Assembly: GCF_020991415.1 (NCBI RefSeq)
Contig: NZ_JAJMOY010000009.1
Coordinates: 62,001-126,000, forward strand
DNA length: 64,000 nucleotides
Reading direction: 5' to 3'
Source of the DNA: Flavobacterium sp. ENC
Lineage (GTDB): Bacteria > Bacteroidota > Bacteroidia > Flavobacteriales > Flavobacteriaceae
A program made the translations under genes and the position numbers. Positions 7,780 to 16,274 of this stretch are shown in pieces. Positions within the stretch are counted from its first letter, which is position 1; each line of letters starts with the position of its first letter. A model generated the notes under the pieces. The model saw only the letters and a program-made list of their open reading frames with translations, did not search any database and was not told where the DNA came from.

Positions 7780-7869
7780 GTTTTCAGTCTCGGTTTTCAG
7801 TCACAGTCTTTACTAAACGCAAAATCAGTCCCAGCGCAAAACTGCATACTGAGACTGCGACTGAAAACT
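7780..7869. repeat. AGTCTCAGTCGCAGT-family inverted repeat
   Basis: Left arm reads TTTTCAGTCTCGGTTTTCAG and TCACAGTC; right arm reads ACTGAGACTGCGACTGAAAA. The arms are complementary in patches around about 40 bases. It fills the gap between the exonuclease stop and the FAH start. Confidence 0.85.
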
Positions 7870-8639
7870 TATTTCGTATTTAACTTTCTTAATTTAATTG
7901 CTGTTAAAACCTTTTTGGTATATAATGGAAAGTCAGCATTTTGAATCCAGCTGAAATAGCCCGGTTCTGTTTCTAATATTTTATCGACTTTGGCGCCTTT
8001 GTGTTTTCCGAAAGTAAAAATTTCCTCATTGTCCTTGTCAAAAGCGATCATTCCGGCAAAATCGGCAATTTTTTTACGCGTTGTGAATTCAGATAATGAT
8101 TTCATATCGTTTTCCAATTCCGGATAACGGTCCAACTGTGCTTTCAGGATTTCGTAAGTCGCCATGGTATCGGCTTCTGCCGAATGCGCATTTTCAAGAC
8201 TTTTCCCGCAGTAAAACTTCAAAGCGGCACTTAGCGTACGCTCTTCCATTTTATGAAAAATAGTCTGCACATCCACAGAAACTTTATTTTTCATGTCAAA
8301 ATCAACTCCGGCGCGAAGTAATTCTTCTGCCAGTAACGGAATATCAAAACGATCTGAATTAAACCCTCCCAGATCACTGTCCTTAATCATATTATAGACC
8401 TGTGGCGCCAACTCATTGAAAGTAGGTTCGTTTGCCACTTTTTCATCTGTTATACCATGAACAGCCGTAGTCTGAGGCGGAATTGGAATTGTAGGATTCA
8501 CCAACCAAGTTTTACTTTCTTTATTTCCGTTTGGGAAAACTTTAAATATTGAAATTTCTACTATTCTGTCTTTTCCGATATCAATACCAGTCGTTTCAAG
8601 GTCGAAAAAGCAAATTGGTTTATTGAGTTTGAGTTCCAT
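7869..8639 (-). CDS. DnaQ-like 3'-5' exonuclease (DEDDh)
   Basis: 256 aa. Exo I is FFDLETTGIDIGKDRIVEI (D, E), Exo II is GGFNSDRFDIPLL (D), Exo III is AHSAEADTMATYEIL (H, D), giving a complete DEDDh set as in DnaQ/epsilon and RNase T-like nucleases. The C-terminal 60 residues (EEIFTFGKHKGAKVDKI, YFSWIQNADFP) match the small domain found after exonucleases such as exodeoxyribonuclease X. A repair or turnover nuclease is likely; it is not obviously the Pol III proofreading subunit, which usually lacks this tail. Confidence 0.9.
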   Translation of the reverse strand: MELKLNKPICFFDLETTGIDIGKDRIVEISIFKVFPNGNKESKTWLVNPTIPIPPQTTAVHGITDEKVANEPTFNELAPQVYNMIKDSDLGGFNSDRFDIPLLAEELLRAGVDFDMKNKVSVDVQTIFHKMEERTLSAALKFYCGKSLENAHSAEADTMATYEILKAQLDRYPELENDMKSLSEFTTRKKIADFAGMIAFDKDNEEIFTFGKHKGAKVDKILETEPGYFSWIQNADFPLYTKKVLTAIKLRKLNTK

Positions 8640-8746
8640 TTTTGAATTTTATAAGTCTACAAATATAAATTTTAAAGCTGAATTTCACTTGTTTTTTTCA
8701 TAAAGTTCCTGATTTCTGTTCCGATTTTAACAATGTAAAAAGAAAA

Positions 8747-8779
8747 AACCCTTTCTATGTTTAAAACACGGAAAGGGTT
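8747..8779 (-). terminator. Terminator after the E2 gene
   Basis: Stem AACCCTTTC (8747-8755) / GAAAGGGTT (8771-8779), loop 15. On the minus strand it is followed by TTTTTTC. Confidence 0.8.
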
Positions 8780-8802
8780 AATTATTTATAAGACAGATCC
8801 TT

Positions 8803-10152
8803 TTAGAAATCCCTGTCTACATCAAAAGCTTCTAAATATTCTGCAACTCTCTTTACAAAACTTCCTCCAAGAGCGCCATCTACTACCCTGTGGTCGTAAG
8901 AGTGGGACAGGAACATTTTCTGACGGATTCCGATAAAATCACCTTCCGGCGTTTCGATAACTGCAGGTACTTTACGAATTGCTCCAAGTGCCAGGATTCC
9001 AACTTGCGGCTGATTGATAATCGGCGTCCCGAAAACACTTCCAAAAGTTCCTACGTTTGTAACCGTATATGTTCCTCCCTGTGTGTCGTCCGGTTTCAGT
9101 TTTCCTGCTTTTGCACGATTCCCCAAATCATTCACCGCTTTCGCCATTCCGACAAGGTTGAGCTGATCTGCATTTTTAATCACCGGAACAATTAAGTTTC
9201 CGTTTGGTAAAGCAGCAGCCATTCCTAAATTTATATTTTTCTTTTTAATGATATAATCCCCGTCAACAGAAATATTCATTCCAGGGAAATCTTTCAGCGC
9301 TTTTGCAACAGCTTCCATCATAATTGGCGTAAAAGTAAGTTTCTCGCCTTCTCTTTTCTCGAAAGCAGCTTTTACTTTATCTCTCCATTTTACAATGTTG
9401 GTTACATCCACTTCAATAAAAGATTGTACGTGAGCCGAAGTCTGCACCGAGGCCACCATGTATCCTGAAATCAATTTACGCATTCTGTCCATTTCGATGA
9501 TTTCATCACCTCCGTTTACAGAAACCGGAACCGCCTGCTGACTTTTCTGAACCGCTGCCGGTTCTGCCGCTTTTACCGGAGCAGCTACTTCCTTAACTGT
9601 TTCTGTAACAGCTTTTGGAGCAGCAACCGCGCCTGCTTTGCGATCTTCAACATATTTTAAAATATCTTCTTTTGTAACACGTCCGTCTTTTCCGGAACCC
9701 TGAACATTCTCTAACTCAGCAACAGAAACACCTTCTTCCTTTGCGATATTTTTCACAAGCGGAGAAAAGAATTTATCGGACGCTGAGAAATCCTGAGGCG
9801 TAACGGTTTCTTTAGCCGCATCGATTGTTTTTTCAATTTCAGCTGCTGCGGCCGGAGCTTCATCCTCTACCACTTTATCGACTAAAAACGATGATGATAT
9901 TTCAACGCCGCCTTCTGTTTCGATAATTGCAATAGTCTGCCCTACCTGAACTAAATCATCTTTGCCAAATAATTTTTCGACCAAAATTCCCGACACCTCG
10001 CTGGGTACTTCACTATCAACTTTGTCAGTTGCTATTTCCAGTACCGCTTCGTCTGCTTCAATTTTGTCTCCAACTTCTTTCAACCAGTTTGTAATAGTTG
10101 CTTCAGCTACACTTTCTCCCATTTTGGGAAGTTTTAATTCAAATCTTGCCAT
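8803..10152 (-). CDS. Dihydrolipoamide acyltransferase (2-oxoacid dehydrogenase E2)
   Basis: 449 aa. Order: one lipoyl domain (about 1-76; lipoyl lysine K44 in EIATDKVDSE), an Ala/Glu/Pro linker, the E3-binding domain (about 125-170; SPLVKNIAKEEGVSV, GKDGRVTKEDI), a second Ala/Pro linker, and the catalytic acyltransferase domain with active-site SHSYDHRVVDG near the C-terminus. The domain set fits branched-chain, pyruvate or 2-oxoglutarate complexes; the motifs do not decide among them. No E1 or E3 gene is adjacent, so complex partners are encoded elsewhere. A terminator follows. Confidence 0.95.
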   Translation of the reverse strand: MARFELKLPKMGESVAEATITNWLKEVGDKIEADEAVLEIATDKVDSEVPSEVSGILVEKLFGKDDLVQVGQTIAIIETEGGVEISSSFLVDKVVEDEAPAAAAEIEKTIDAAKETVTPQDFSASDKFFSPLVKNIAKEEGVSVAELENVQGSGKDGRVTKEDILKYVEDRKAGAVAAPKAVTETVKEVAAPVKAAEPAAVQKSQQAVPVSVNGGDEIIEMDRMRKLISGYMVASVQTSAHVQSFIEVDVTNIVKWRDKVKAAFEKREGEKLTFTPIMMEAVAKALKDFPGMNISVDGDYIIKKKNINLGMAAALPNGNLIVPVIKNADQLNLVGMAKAVNDLGNRAKAGKLKPDDTQGGTYTVTNVGTFGSVFGTPIINQPQVGILALGAIRKVPAVIETPEGDFIGIRQKMFLSHSYDHRVVDGALGGSFVKRVAEYLEAFDVDRDF

Positions 10153-10236
10153 ATTGTTAACCTCAAGGGTGATTTTGATTTTCAGATTGCGAAATTACTG
10201 AATATTTTAAATATAAATTACATTTAATATAATTTT

Positions 10237-11400
10237 TTACTCGATTTTTACCACTTGCCCCCTGTCATTTCTGGAATTACTTCCAATAATAAAATTTGTG
10301 TTTTTGGGGAAAATTTTAAAAGTAATACGCTTATCTTTAAGACTTTCTATGATTTTGATACAATTTCCGAATGAAACATGCTGATTATCTAAAATAATCT
10401 CTACTGTTTTACCCTTCAAAAGCAGCCACGAATTTACCATTTTTTCTTTTTTGAAATTGAAAACAACTACTTTATTTTCAAAAATAGCAGCCAATTTTTC
10501 AGACAATTTCACATCAGAAGAATATAAAACATAACTTTCGGGTCTTGGTTTGTCTTTTGGTTTTCCCTGAAACATTTTAGCGAAAGAAAAAAACACAATC
10601 CCTATTTTGATAAAAATAGAGAAAAACAGTGATTTCCTGAAATGTTTCTGATAAAAAAAAGTCATCGCTTCCTGAAAACGTTTCATGTATTTTTCATCTT
10701 TAACTGTACTTTCTCCCTTGTAATGCAGGACCGTTGTTTCATGAAAATAATAATTATTTTTCCCGTCCCGTAATGCGCGGTACGATAGATCGATGTCGTC
10801 TGCATACATAAAACAGTCTTCATCAAAACCTTGTAATTCAAGATATAAATTTCTTTCCATCAGCATAAAAGCACCTACCAAGATCTCGACTTTACCGGTC
10901 TCATTTTCAAAAACATGCTGTGCATAATACTGATTGAAAAGGGTGCATTTTGGAAAAATTTTATACAGACCAAAAATCTTGGTAAAAGCGACCCAGGGCG
11001 TCGGAATGCCACGTTTGCTTTCGGGCAAAAACTGTCCGGTTCCGTCAATTAATTTACAGCCCACAATCCCTAAATTATGCTGCTTTTCAGCGAAAGCCAG
11101 AATTTGGGTAAAAGTATCTTCGGCCACAACCGTATCGGGATTGAGAATGCAGATGTATTTTCCGTGCGCCTCTTTTACTCCAATATTATTGCCTTTTGGA
11201 AAACCAAAATTTTCTTTGTTCTGAATCAGTCTGACATCCGGAAACCGTTCTTTCATCATAATGCAGCTATCATCAGACGAATTATTATCAATGACAATAA
11301 TTTCGGCATCAAGCGTCGCAATGGCTTCCTGAACACTTAAGACGCATTGTTCCAGAAAGTAACGTACATTGTAATTAAGAATAATAACTGATAACTGCAT
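10237..11400 (-). CDS. Family 2 glycosyltransferase
   Basis: 387 aa. GT-A fold motifs: LSVIILNYNVRYFLEQ at the start, EIIVIDNNSSDDS, NFGFPKGNNIGV, CILNPDTVV (the DxD-like site) and DEDCFMYADDIDLSYRALRDG. This pattern is that of GT2 rhamnosyl/galactofuranosyl-type transferases that elongate surface polysaccharide. One hydrophobic segment around residues 262-278 may anchor it to the membrane. It is followed on the same strand only by the E2 gene, but the polysaccharide genes at 12908-15064 lie nearby. Confidence 0.9.
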   Translation of the reverse strand: MQLSVIILNYNVRYFLEQCVLSVQEAIATLDAEIIVIDNNSSDDSCIMMKERFPDVRLIQNKENFGFPKGNNIGVKEAHGKYICILNPDTVVAEDTFTQILAFAEKQHNLGIVGCKLIDGTGQFLPESKRGIPTPWVAFTKIFGLYKIFPKCTLFNQYYAQHVFENETGKVEILVGAFMLMERNLYLELQGFDEDCFMYADDIDLSYRALRDGKNNYYFHETTVLHYKGESTVKDEKYMKRFQEAMTFFYQKHFRKSLFFSIFIKIGIVFFSFAKMFQGKPKDKPRPESYVLYSSDVKLSEKLAAIFENKVVVFNFKKEKMVNSWLLLKGKTVEIILDNQHVSFGNCIKIIESLKDKRITFKIFPKNTNFIIGSNSRNDRGQVVKIE

Positions 11401-11493
11401 GAAAAAATGGGTCTCTTTATTTTTTCGGAAAGTTAGAAATTTTCAGATAAACCCAACGGTAAAGACGCATCGTTTTTATAAAGGGTTGAGAAT

Positions 11494-11579
11494 TAGTCGC
11501 AGTTTCCAGTCGCAGTCGCAGTATTCAGTCGCAGTCTCGGTCTCAGGTGGACTGCGACTGGAAACTGCGACTGAAAACT
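11494..11579. repeat. AGTCTCAGTCGCAGT-family inverted repeat
   Basis: The left arm is a run of AGTCGCAGT words (AGTCGCAGTTTCCAGTCGCA and on); the right arm ACTGCGACTGGAAACTGCGA with CTGAAAACT is its reverse complement, around GTCTCAGGT. Located directly after the stop codon of the acyltransferase-like gene at 11581. Confidence 0.9.
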
Positions 11580-11580
11580 C

Positions 11581-12771
11581 CTATAAATGCAACTGAATCT
11601 TATACTTGTTGCAGATTTTCATTACTAATAACATAATCGTTGAAAAAACCAGACTCCAGATAATGCCCGGAATGCCTTCACGGAAATAATCGGGAATGAT
11701 ATGAAAATTAAAAACAAGCGTAAAATAATAAATAACACCCGGTAAGATGTAAATCAACAATGGGTTTGCCGCTGCAGGCATAAAGAAATTACTCCATTTG
11801 GTTTGTTTTTTAATTTCCATGAGCCAGTACAAAAAGTAAAACAGCACGGTACAAATTGCAGCCGAAAACATCGTCCAGGATGGTGTTCCTTTTATTTTTG
11901 AGATTCCGAAATACGGTCGTAATAAATATCCGGTTACCAAAAGCAATACTGCAAAACCTATCACGGGCCAATTAATTTTCGGAGTGACTTTTCGATCGAA
12001 AAACAATAGCGAAATAATCACACCGGCAGTTACCACGGCAGCGTGCGTTAAATGTCCGGCAATAAAACTAAGTACTGTATTTTGATGAACCAGTGATCCT
12101 TCGATTAGATTAAGTGAATTGGCAAGTACGCAAATTACCAGAAACAAAATCATGGCTCCTAATTTTCCGCTAACGAGCCAATAATACACTACTGTAAAAA
12201 GGTACGCCCAGCCAATTAAGCCCAGAATTCCCCACCATTTTGGCGTCATCCCAATTGCTCCCGTATCCTGAACGTATAAAAAATATAAGGCCACTAATAC
12301 TAACATTCCGCCATATTGAAGCGTATTCTTTAACCAAACCGGAAAATCTTTGGCATACTTATTCCAAATCGGAATGGGCATCGCATACGCTAAAAGGCCC
12401 CATAGCGCCGGAGTGATAATCATTTTTGAGGCGTCATAGCCATATTCGGCATTGACCATAAAAACACCAATAATAATTAAGGCCAATGCCCTTTTTAAAG
12501 TATGTGTCCAGATCGTTCTGGCACTATCACCTTTTAACAGCCGGGCATTGAATGCAAACGGAACCGACATTCCGACAATAAATAAAAATGCCGGAAAAAC
12601 GACATCTACAAAGGTCATGGCATCTGCGTCTGCCGGCATGTGTTTCATCCATTGCGGTACGTTTTTCACACTTGCCAGTTCATTGACAAAAATCATTACA
12701 AAAATGGTAATTCCGCGCAGGGCATCTATTGAAATAATCCTTTGATTGTATAAGTTTTCCTTTATTTTCAT
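11581..12771 (-). CDS. HGSNAT/DUF5009-like membrane acyltransferase
   Basis: 396 aa, about ten to eleven hydrophobic segments. The N-terminus RIISIDALRGITIFVMIFVN is the signature of the DUF1624/DUF5009 group related to heparan-alpha-glucosaminide N-acetyltransferase, followed by TFVDVVFPAFLFIVGMSVPF. Members move acetyl groups across the membrane onto amino sugars; activity here is inferred from the family. It is alone between a repeat hairpin and the divergent CpsB-like gene. Confidence 0.85.
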   Translation of the reverse strand: MKIKENLYNQRIISIDALRGITIFVMIFVNELASVKNVPQWMKHMPADADAMTFVDVVFPAFLFIVGMSVPFAFNARLLKGDSARTIWTHTLKRALALIIIGVFMVNAEYGYDASKMIITPALWGLLAYAMPIPIWNKYAKDFPVWLKNTLQYGGMLVLVALYFLYVQDTGAIGMTPKWWGILGLIGWAYLFTVVYYWLVSGKLGAMILFLVICVLANSLNLIEGSLVHQNTVLSFIAGHLTHAAVVTAGVIISLLFFDRKVTPKINWPVIGFAVLLLVTGYLLRPYFGISKIKGTPSWTMFSAAICTVLFYFLYWLMEIKKQTKWSNFFMPAAANPLLIYILPGVIYYFTLVFNFHIIPDYFREGIPGIIWSLVFSTIMLLVMKICNKYKIQLHL

Positions 12772-12896
12772 AAATTATTGCGTTTTTAATAACTCCAAAT
12801 ATAATATAATTACGAAATGAGCAGTTACATTGTTACCTTAATTTTGAGTGGTGAATTTCCATTTAACAAATTCTTCAAAAACACATCCTTTTTTTT

Positions 12897-12904
12897 ATTT
12901 TTGC
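12897..12904 (+). promoter_or_regulatory. TATTTTTG -7 box four bases before the ATG
   Basis: TATTTTTG followed by CAGC and ATG 12908. If transcription starts 4-5 bases after the box, the mRNA begins at or next to the start codon. No TTG is visible at -33. Confidence 0.5.
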
Positions 12905-12907
12905 AGC

Positions 12908-13645
12908 ATGTTATCACTTTTCAAATCAAAACCATTCCTGAAAGACCTTCTTTCCGATAATTATATCGACATTCATTCGCATCTTTTACCCGGAATTGAT
13001 GACGGCGCCAAAACTATAGGTGACACCCTAAAACTCGCAAAGGATTTTGCCGAAATTGGCATTTCTCAATTTATAACGACGCCGCACATAAAACACCATT
13101 TCTGGGATAATTCGCCTGAGGTCATCAGGATCAATCACCAGGAAACGGCAATGGCATTAAAAGAAAATGGAATTACTACTCCCTTTCGTGCCGCGGCAGA
13201 ATATTTTATGGACGACTGGTTTGAAAATCATTTTAAAACTGAAAAACTGCTGACCCTAAAAGACAATTATGTACTCGTAGAAATATCGTACATCAGTCCG
13301 CCGGCACAATTACACAAAACACTTTTTGATTTGCAGGTCGCGGGTTACATTCCGGTTTTGGCACATCCTGAAAGGTATTTGTATTATCATCAAAACTTTA
13401 GCGAATATGAAAAACTAAAAAAGTCCGGCTGTTTGTTTCAATTGAATTTACTGGCTGCCGTTGGCTATTACGGTAGCGGAGTCACTAAAATTAGCGAAGA
13501 GTTACTGAAAAAAGGAATGTATGATTTTGTTGGTTCTGACGTCCATCATCGCAACCACATGAAGGAATTGGGTAAAAAAATAAAAATAAAAAATGCTTCT
13601 GCTTTAAAGGAGGTTATTGCAAACAATCAATTTTTCAAATTTTAG
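12908..13645 (+). CDS. CpsB/YwqE-type PHP tyrosine phosphatase
   Basis: 245 aa from ATG 12908; the 20 open codons upstream include the -7 box. Metal-binding motifs of the PHP family: YIDIHSHLLPGIDDGAK, TTPHIKHH, LAHPERY and GSDVHHRN. Relatives dephosphorylate the tyrosine kinases (Wzc/CapB-like) that control exopolysaccharide and capsule polymer length. The next gene, converging from the right, makes the first sugar-lipid of such a polymer, which supports this role. The two stop codons are directly adjacent (13643-13645 and 13646-13648), leaving no room for a terminator. Confidence 0.9.
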   Translation: MLSLFKSKPFLKDLLSDNYIDIHSHLLPGIDDGAKTIGDTLKLAKDFAEIGISQFITTPHIKHHFWDNSPEVIRINHQETAMALKENGITTPFRAAAEYFMDDWFENHFKTEKLLTLKDNYVLVEISYISPPAQLHKTLFDLQVAGYIPVLAHPERYLYYHQNFSEYEKLKKSGCLFQLNLLAAVGYYGSGVTKISEELLKKGMYDFVGSDVHHRNHMKELGKKIKIKNASALKEVIANNQFFKF

Positions 13646-15064
13646 CTAGTAGGCGTTTTCTTCCCCTTTGAAAATATTAATAATCGTTCTGACAATAATT
13701 TTAATATCCAGAAGCAAACTCCAGTTTTCGATATACCAAATGTCGTAATCGACTCTGTTTTCCATATCGATGAGCTCTTTCGTTTCGCCGCGATACCCAT
13801 TTACCTGTGCCCAGCCTGTGATTCCCGGTTTCGCATATTGACGTACTAAATAATTATTAATCAGTTCGCTGTATTCTTTTGCCAGATTGACCATATGCGG
13901 TCTTGGTCCGACAACAGACATATCCCCCCAGAAAACATTAAAAAACTGCGGCAATTCGTCTATACTTGTTTTGCGGATAAAAGCTCCAAATTTGGTAATC
14001 CTGCTATCGCCTTTTCCAGCTTGTTTGTTGTGTGCCAGATCATTGACATACATACTTCTGAATTTAAGACACATAAAAGATCGGTTGTCCCTGCCCGAAC
14101 GTTCCTGTTTGAAAAAGACCGGACCGCGGGATTCCACTTTAATAATAAGCGCCACTATTGGCAAAAGCCACGGAAAAATCAATAAAATAACCCCAAGCGA
14201 AAAACAAATATCAAATACCTTTTTGATAAGCCTGTTGGAAGCAAATTCCAAAGGTTCAGGACGAAACATCAATACGGGAGTATTTTCGTAAAACGTAACC
14301 TCAACTTTACTTGACTTTGTATACAACTGAAAATCAGGAATAAATTTAATACGAATCATGTTCTGTTCGCATATTTTCGTGAGCTTATTAATTACTTCAA
14401 TTTTATCAATATGAAGTGCCACATACATCTCGTCAATTTTTTCGTCAATGATAAAACTCTCAATACGGTCAAATCCACCTAAAAGCGGGCCTGAAAAGCC
14501 GGGAGCAATCCCTTCTTTATCATCAAAAAAACCTAAAAACCGATAACCGTATGTTAAATCTTTCGCCAGGATTTTTTGCATTCTTTCTCCCGTATCATTA
14601 GCCCCGACAATAATTATTTTTTTAAAATTAAAGCCGTTCGCCCTGATTTCTTTTAAAAGTTTCATCAATGCGTAACGCGAAATCATGATCAGCAAGAAGA
14701 AAAACAGATAAAAATATAATAATCGAAGCCTTGAAATGTCGGCATATTTTAAAAAAACAACAAAAATCGCCACCAGTGCCGCATGGATCACAATTTTATT
14801 GATGGTTCTTTTCAGTATCGATTCGATACGTTCAATGCGGATCATTCGATAGGAATTTCTATGCAGCAACAAACCGATCCAGATTAAATTCATCAATAAG
14901 GCAATCGTTTTTTCCTCCTTTAGCAGGAGTTCCTTCAAACCTCCAAATCGGGCCAGTGCAGAAAGATTTATTGCCAGATTCAACAATAGAATATCTAAAC
15001 AGACAAACAAAATTTTGAAGTAGCGGGAAAAACGGTAATGTGATATTTTTTCAGAAATTTTCAT
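13646..15064 (-). CDS. Undecaprenyl-phosphate sugar phosphotransferase (WcaJ/WbaP type)
   Basis: 472 aa. Four N-terminal membrane helices (about 18-130), a Rossmann-like middle domain (KKIIIVGANDTGERM), a further membrane helix (about 285-307) and the C-terminal bacterial sugar transferase domain: FFKQERSGRDNRSFMCLKFR, RKTSIDELPQFFNVFWGDMS, VVGPRPHM and PGITGWAQVNGYRGET. The enzyme transfers a sugar-1-phosphate to undecaprenyl phosphate to start exopolysaccharide or capsule synthesis. The sugar (glucose is common) is not determined. It converges on the CpsB-like gene with zero spacing. Confidence 0.93.
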   Translation of the reverse strand: MKISEKISHYRFSRYFKILFVCLDILLLNLAINLSALARFGGLKELLLKEEKTIALLMNLIWIGLLLHRNSYRMIRIERIESILKRTINKIVIHAALVAIFVVFLKYADISRLRLLYFYLFFFLLIMISRYALMKLLKEIRANGFNFKKIIIVGANDTGERMQKILAKDLTYGYRFLGFFDDKEGIAPGFSGPLLGGFDRIESFIIDEKIDEMYVALHIDKIEVINKLTKICEQNMIRIKFIPDFQLYTKSSKVEVTFYENTPVLMFRPEPLEFASNRLIKKVFDICFSLGVILLIFPWLLPIVALIIKVESRGPVFFKQERSGRDNRSFMCLKFRSMYVNDLAHNKQAGKGDSRITKFGAFIRKTSIDELPQFFNVFWGDMSVVGPRPHMVNLAKEYSELINNYLVRQYAKPGITGWAQVNGYRGETKELIDMENRVDYDIWYIENWSLLLDIKIIVRTIINIFKGEENAY

Positions 15065-15218
15065 ATTCGGGGGACTGTGCGCAATACTTTCTCAGAATAA
15101 ATTCGGATCTAAGCAATCGTGGTGCAAAATAACATTTAAATTATATTTTTTAGCTTATTTTAAAATCAATTTATTTTTAAATTTTACTTTTAACCTGTCT
15201 GAATCTAAAACGACTTCA

Positions 15219-16181
15219 ATGATAAAATACTTTTTATTATTTATAGCAACAATATCAGTTTCTTATGGTCAGATTTCCGGCTGTACAGACCCGCTTTCCA
15301 TAAATTACAATCCGGCCGCCACAAGTAATGACGGGAGTTGCCAGTATAAATCTTTAAAAATAAAACCGGAATATTCCATCCGATTAAGTGATTCCTTAAA
15401 AGAAACTTCCGGATTAATTGCTTTTGACGGTTTGTTATGGTCACACAATGATGATCACGATACGACGCTTTACGGATTGGATTCCCTGGGCAAAATCAGA
15501 AAAAAAGTAATTCTCAATACTGTAAACCACGACTGGGAGGAAATTTCACAGGATAGTACCTATTTGTATGTTGGTGATTTTGGAAATAATTTCAGGGGAA
15601 ACCGAACGGATCTGCATATTTTAAAAATTGAAAAAAAATCTTTTTTAGGTGGAAATCCTACTATGGACACGATCTCCTTCTCCTATTCAGACCAGACTGA
15701 TTTTACTGCCCAAAGAGGAAACACGACCAATTTTGACTGTGAAGCTTTTATTGCAACCCACGACAGCATTTATTTATTTTCCAAGCAGTGGAGCTCTTCC
15801 AAAACCAGTATTTATGTGTTGCCCAATCAACCCGGGAAACAGATTGCCCAATACAAGGAAACCCTTAACACAGAAGGTTTGGTGACCGGAGCCACTTATC
15901 TGGAATCCAAAAAACGGATTGTACTTTGTGGGTATTCCAAAACAGGAAAAACTTTTTTATATCTTTTGTATGATTTTAAAGATCATAATTTCTTAACCGG
16001 AAACAAAAGGAAAATTGACCTTAAACTCCCTTTTCATCAGATTGAAGGTATTGCAACACTCGACGGTCTTCATTATTATGTAACGAATGAAAGCCTGGTG
16101 CGGAAACCTATTCTCAATGTTCCGCAGCAAATTCATTATTTTGATTTGAGTTCGCTTTTGAATTCGGATCTCGATAAATAA
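15219..16181 (+). CDS. Secreted propeller-like protein with GCTDP..NYNP motif
   Basis: 320 aa with signal peptide MIKYFLLFIATISVSYG. Residues 21-42 carry GCTDPLSINYNPAATSNDGS, the short Cys-containing motif widespread in secreted Bacteroidota proteins. The rest has repeated strand-rich blades such as LIAFDGLLWSHNDDHDTTLY, DSTYLYVGDFGNNFRG and ATHDSIYLFSKQW, consistent with a beta-propeller. No C-terminal sorting domain is evident. Function unknown; the protein at 49973-50809 is another propeller-like protein but not clearly homologous. Confidence 0.8.
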   Translation: MIKYFLLFIATISVSYGQISGCTDPLSINYNPAATSNDGSCQYKSLKIKPEYSIRLSDSLKETSGLIAFDGLLWSHNDDHDTTLYGLDSLGKIRKKVILNTVNHDWEEISQDSTYLYVGDFGNNFRGNRTDLHILKIEKKSFLGGNPTMDTISFSYSDQTDFTAQRGNTTNFDCEAFIATHDSIYLFSKQWSSSKTSIYVLPNQPGKQIAQYKETLNTEGLVTGATYLESKKRIVLCGYSKTGKTFLYLLYDFKDHNFLTGNKRKIDLKLPFHQIEGIATLDGLHYYVTNESLVRKPILNVPQQIHYFDLSSLLNSDLDK

Positions 16182-16274
16182 TTCGCAAATCGCAATATAA
16201 TAACTTACTTTTGCAAAAAAGTTGTGATTTGTAAAACATTCAGAACTTATAATTTATAACTCATAATTTACAAA

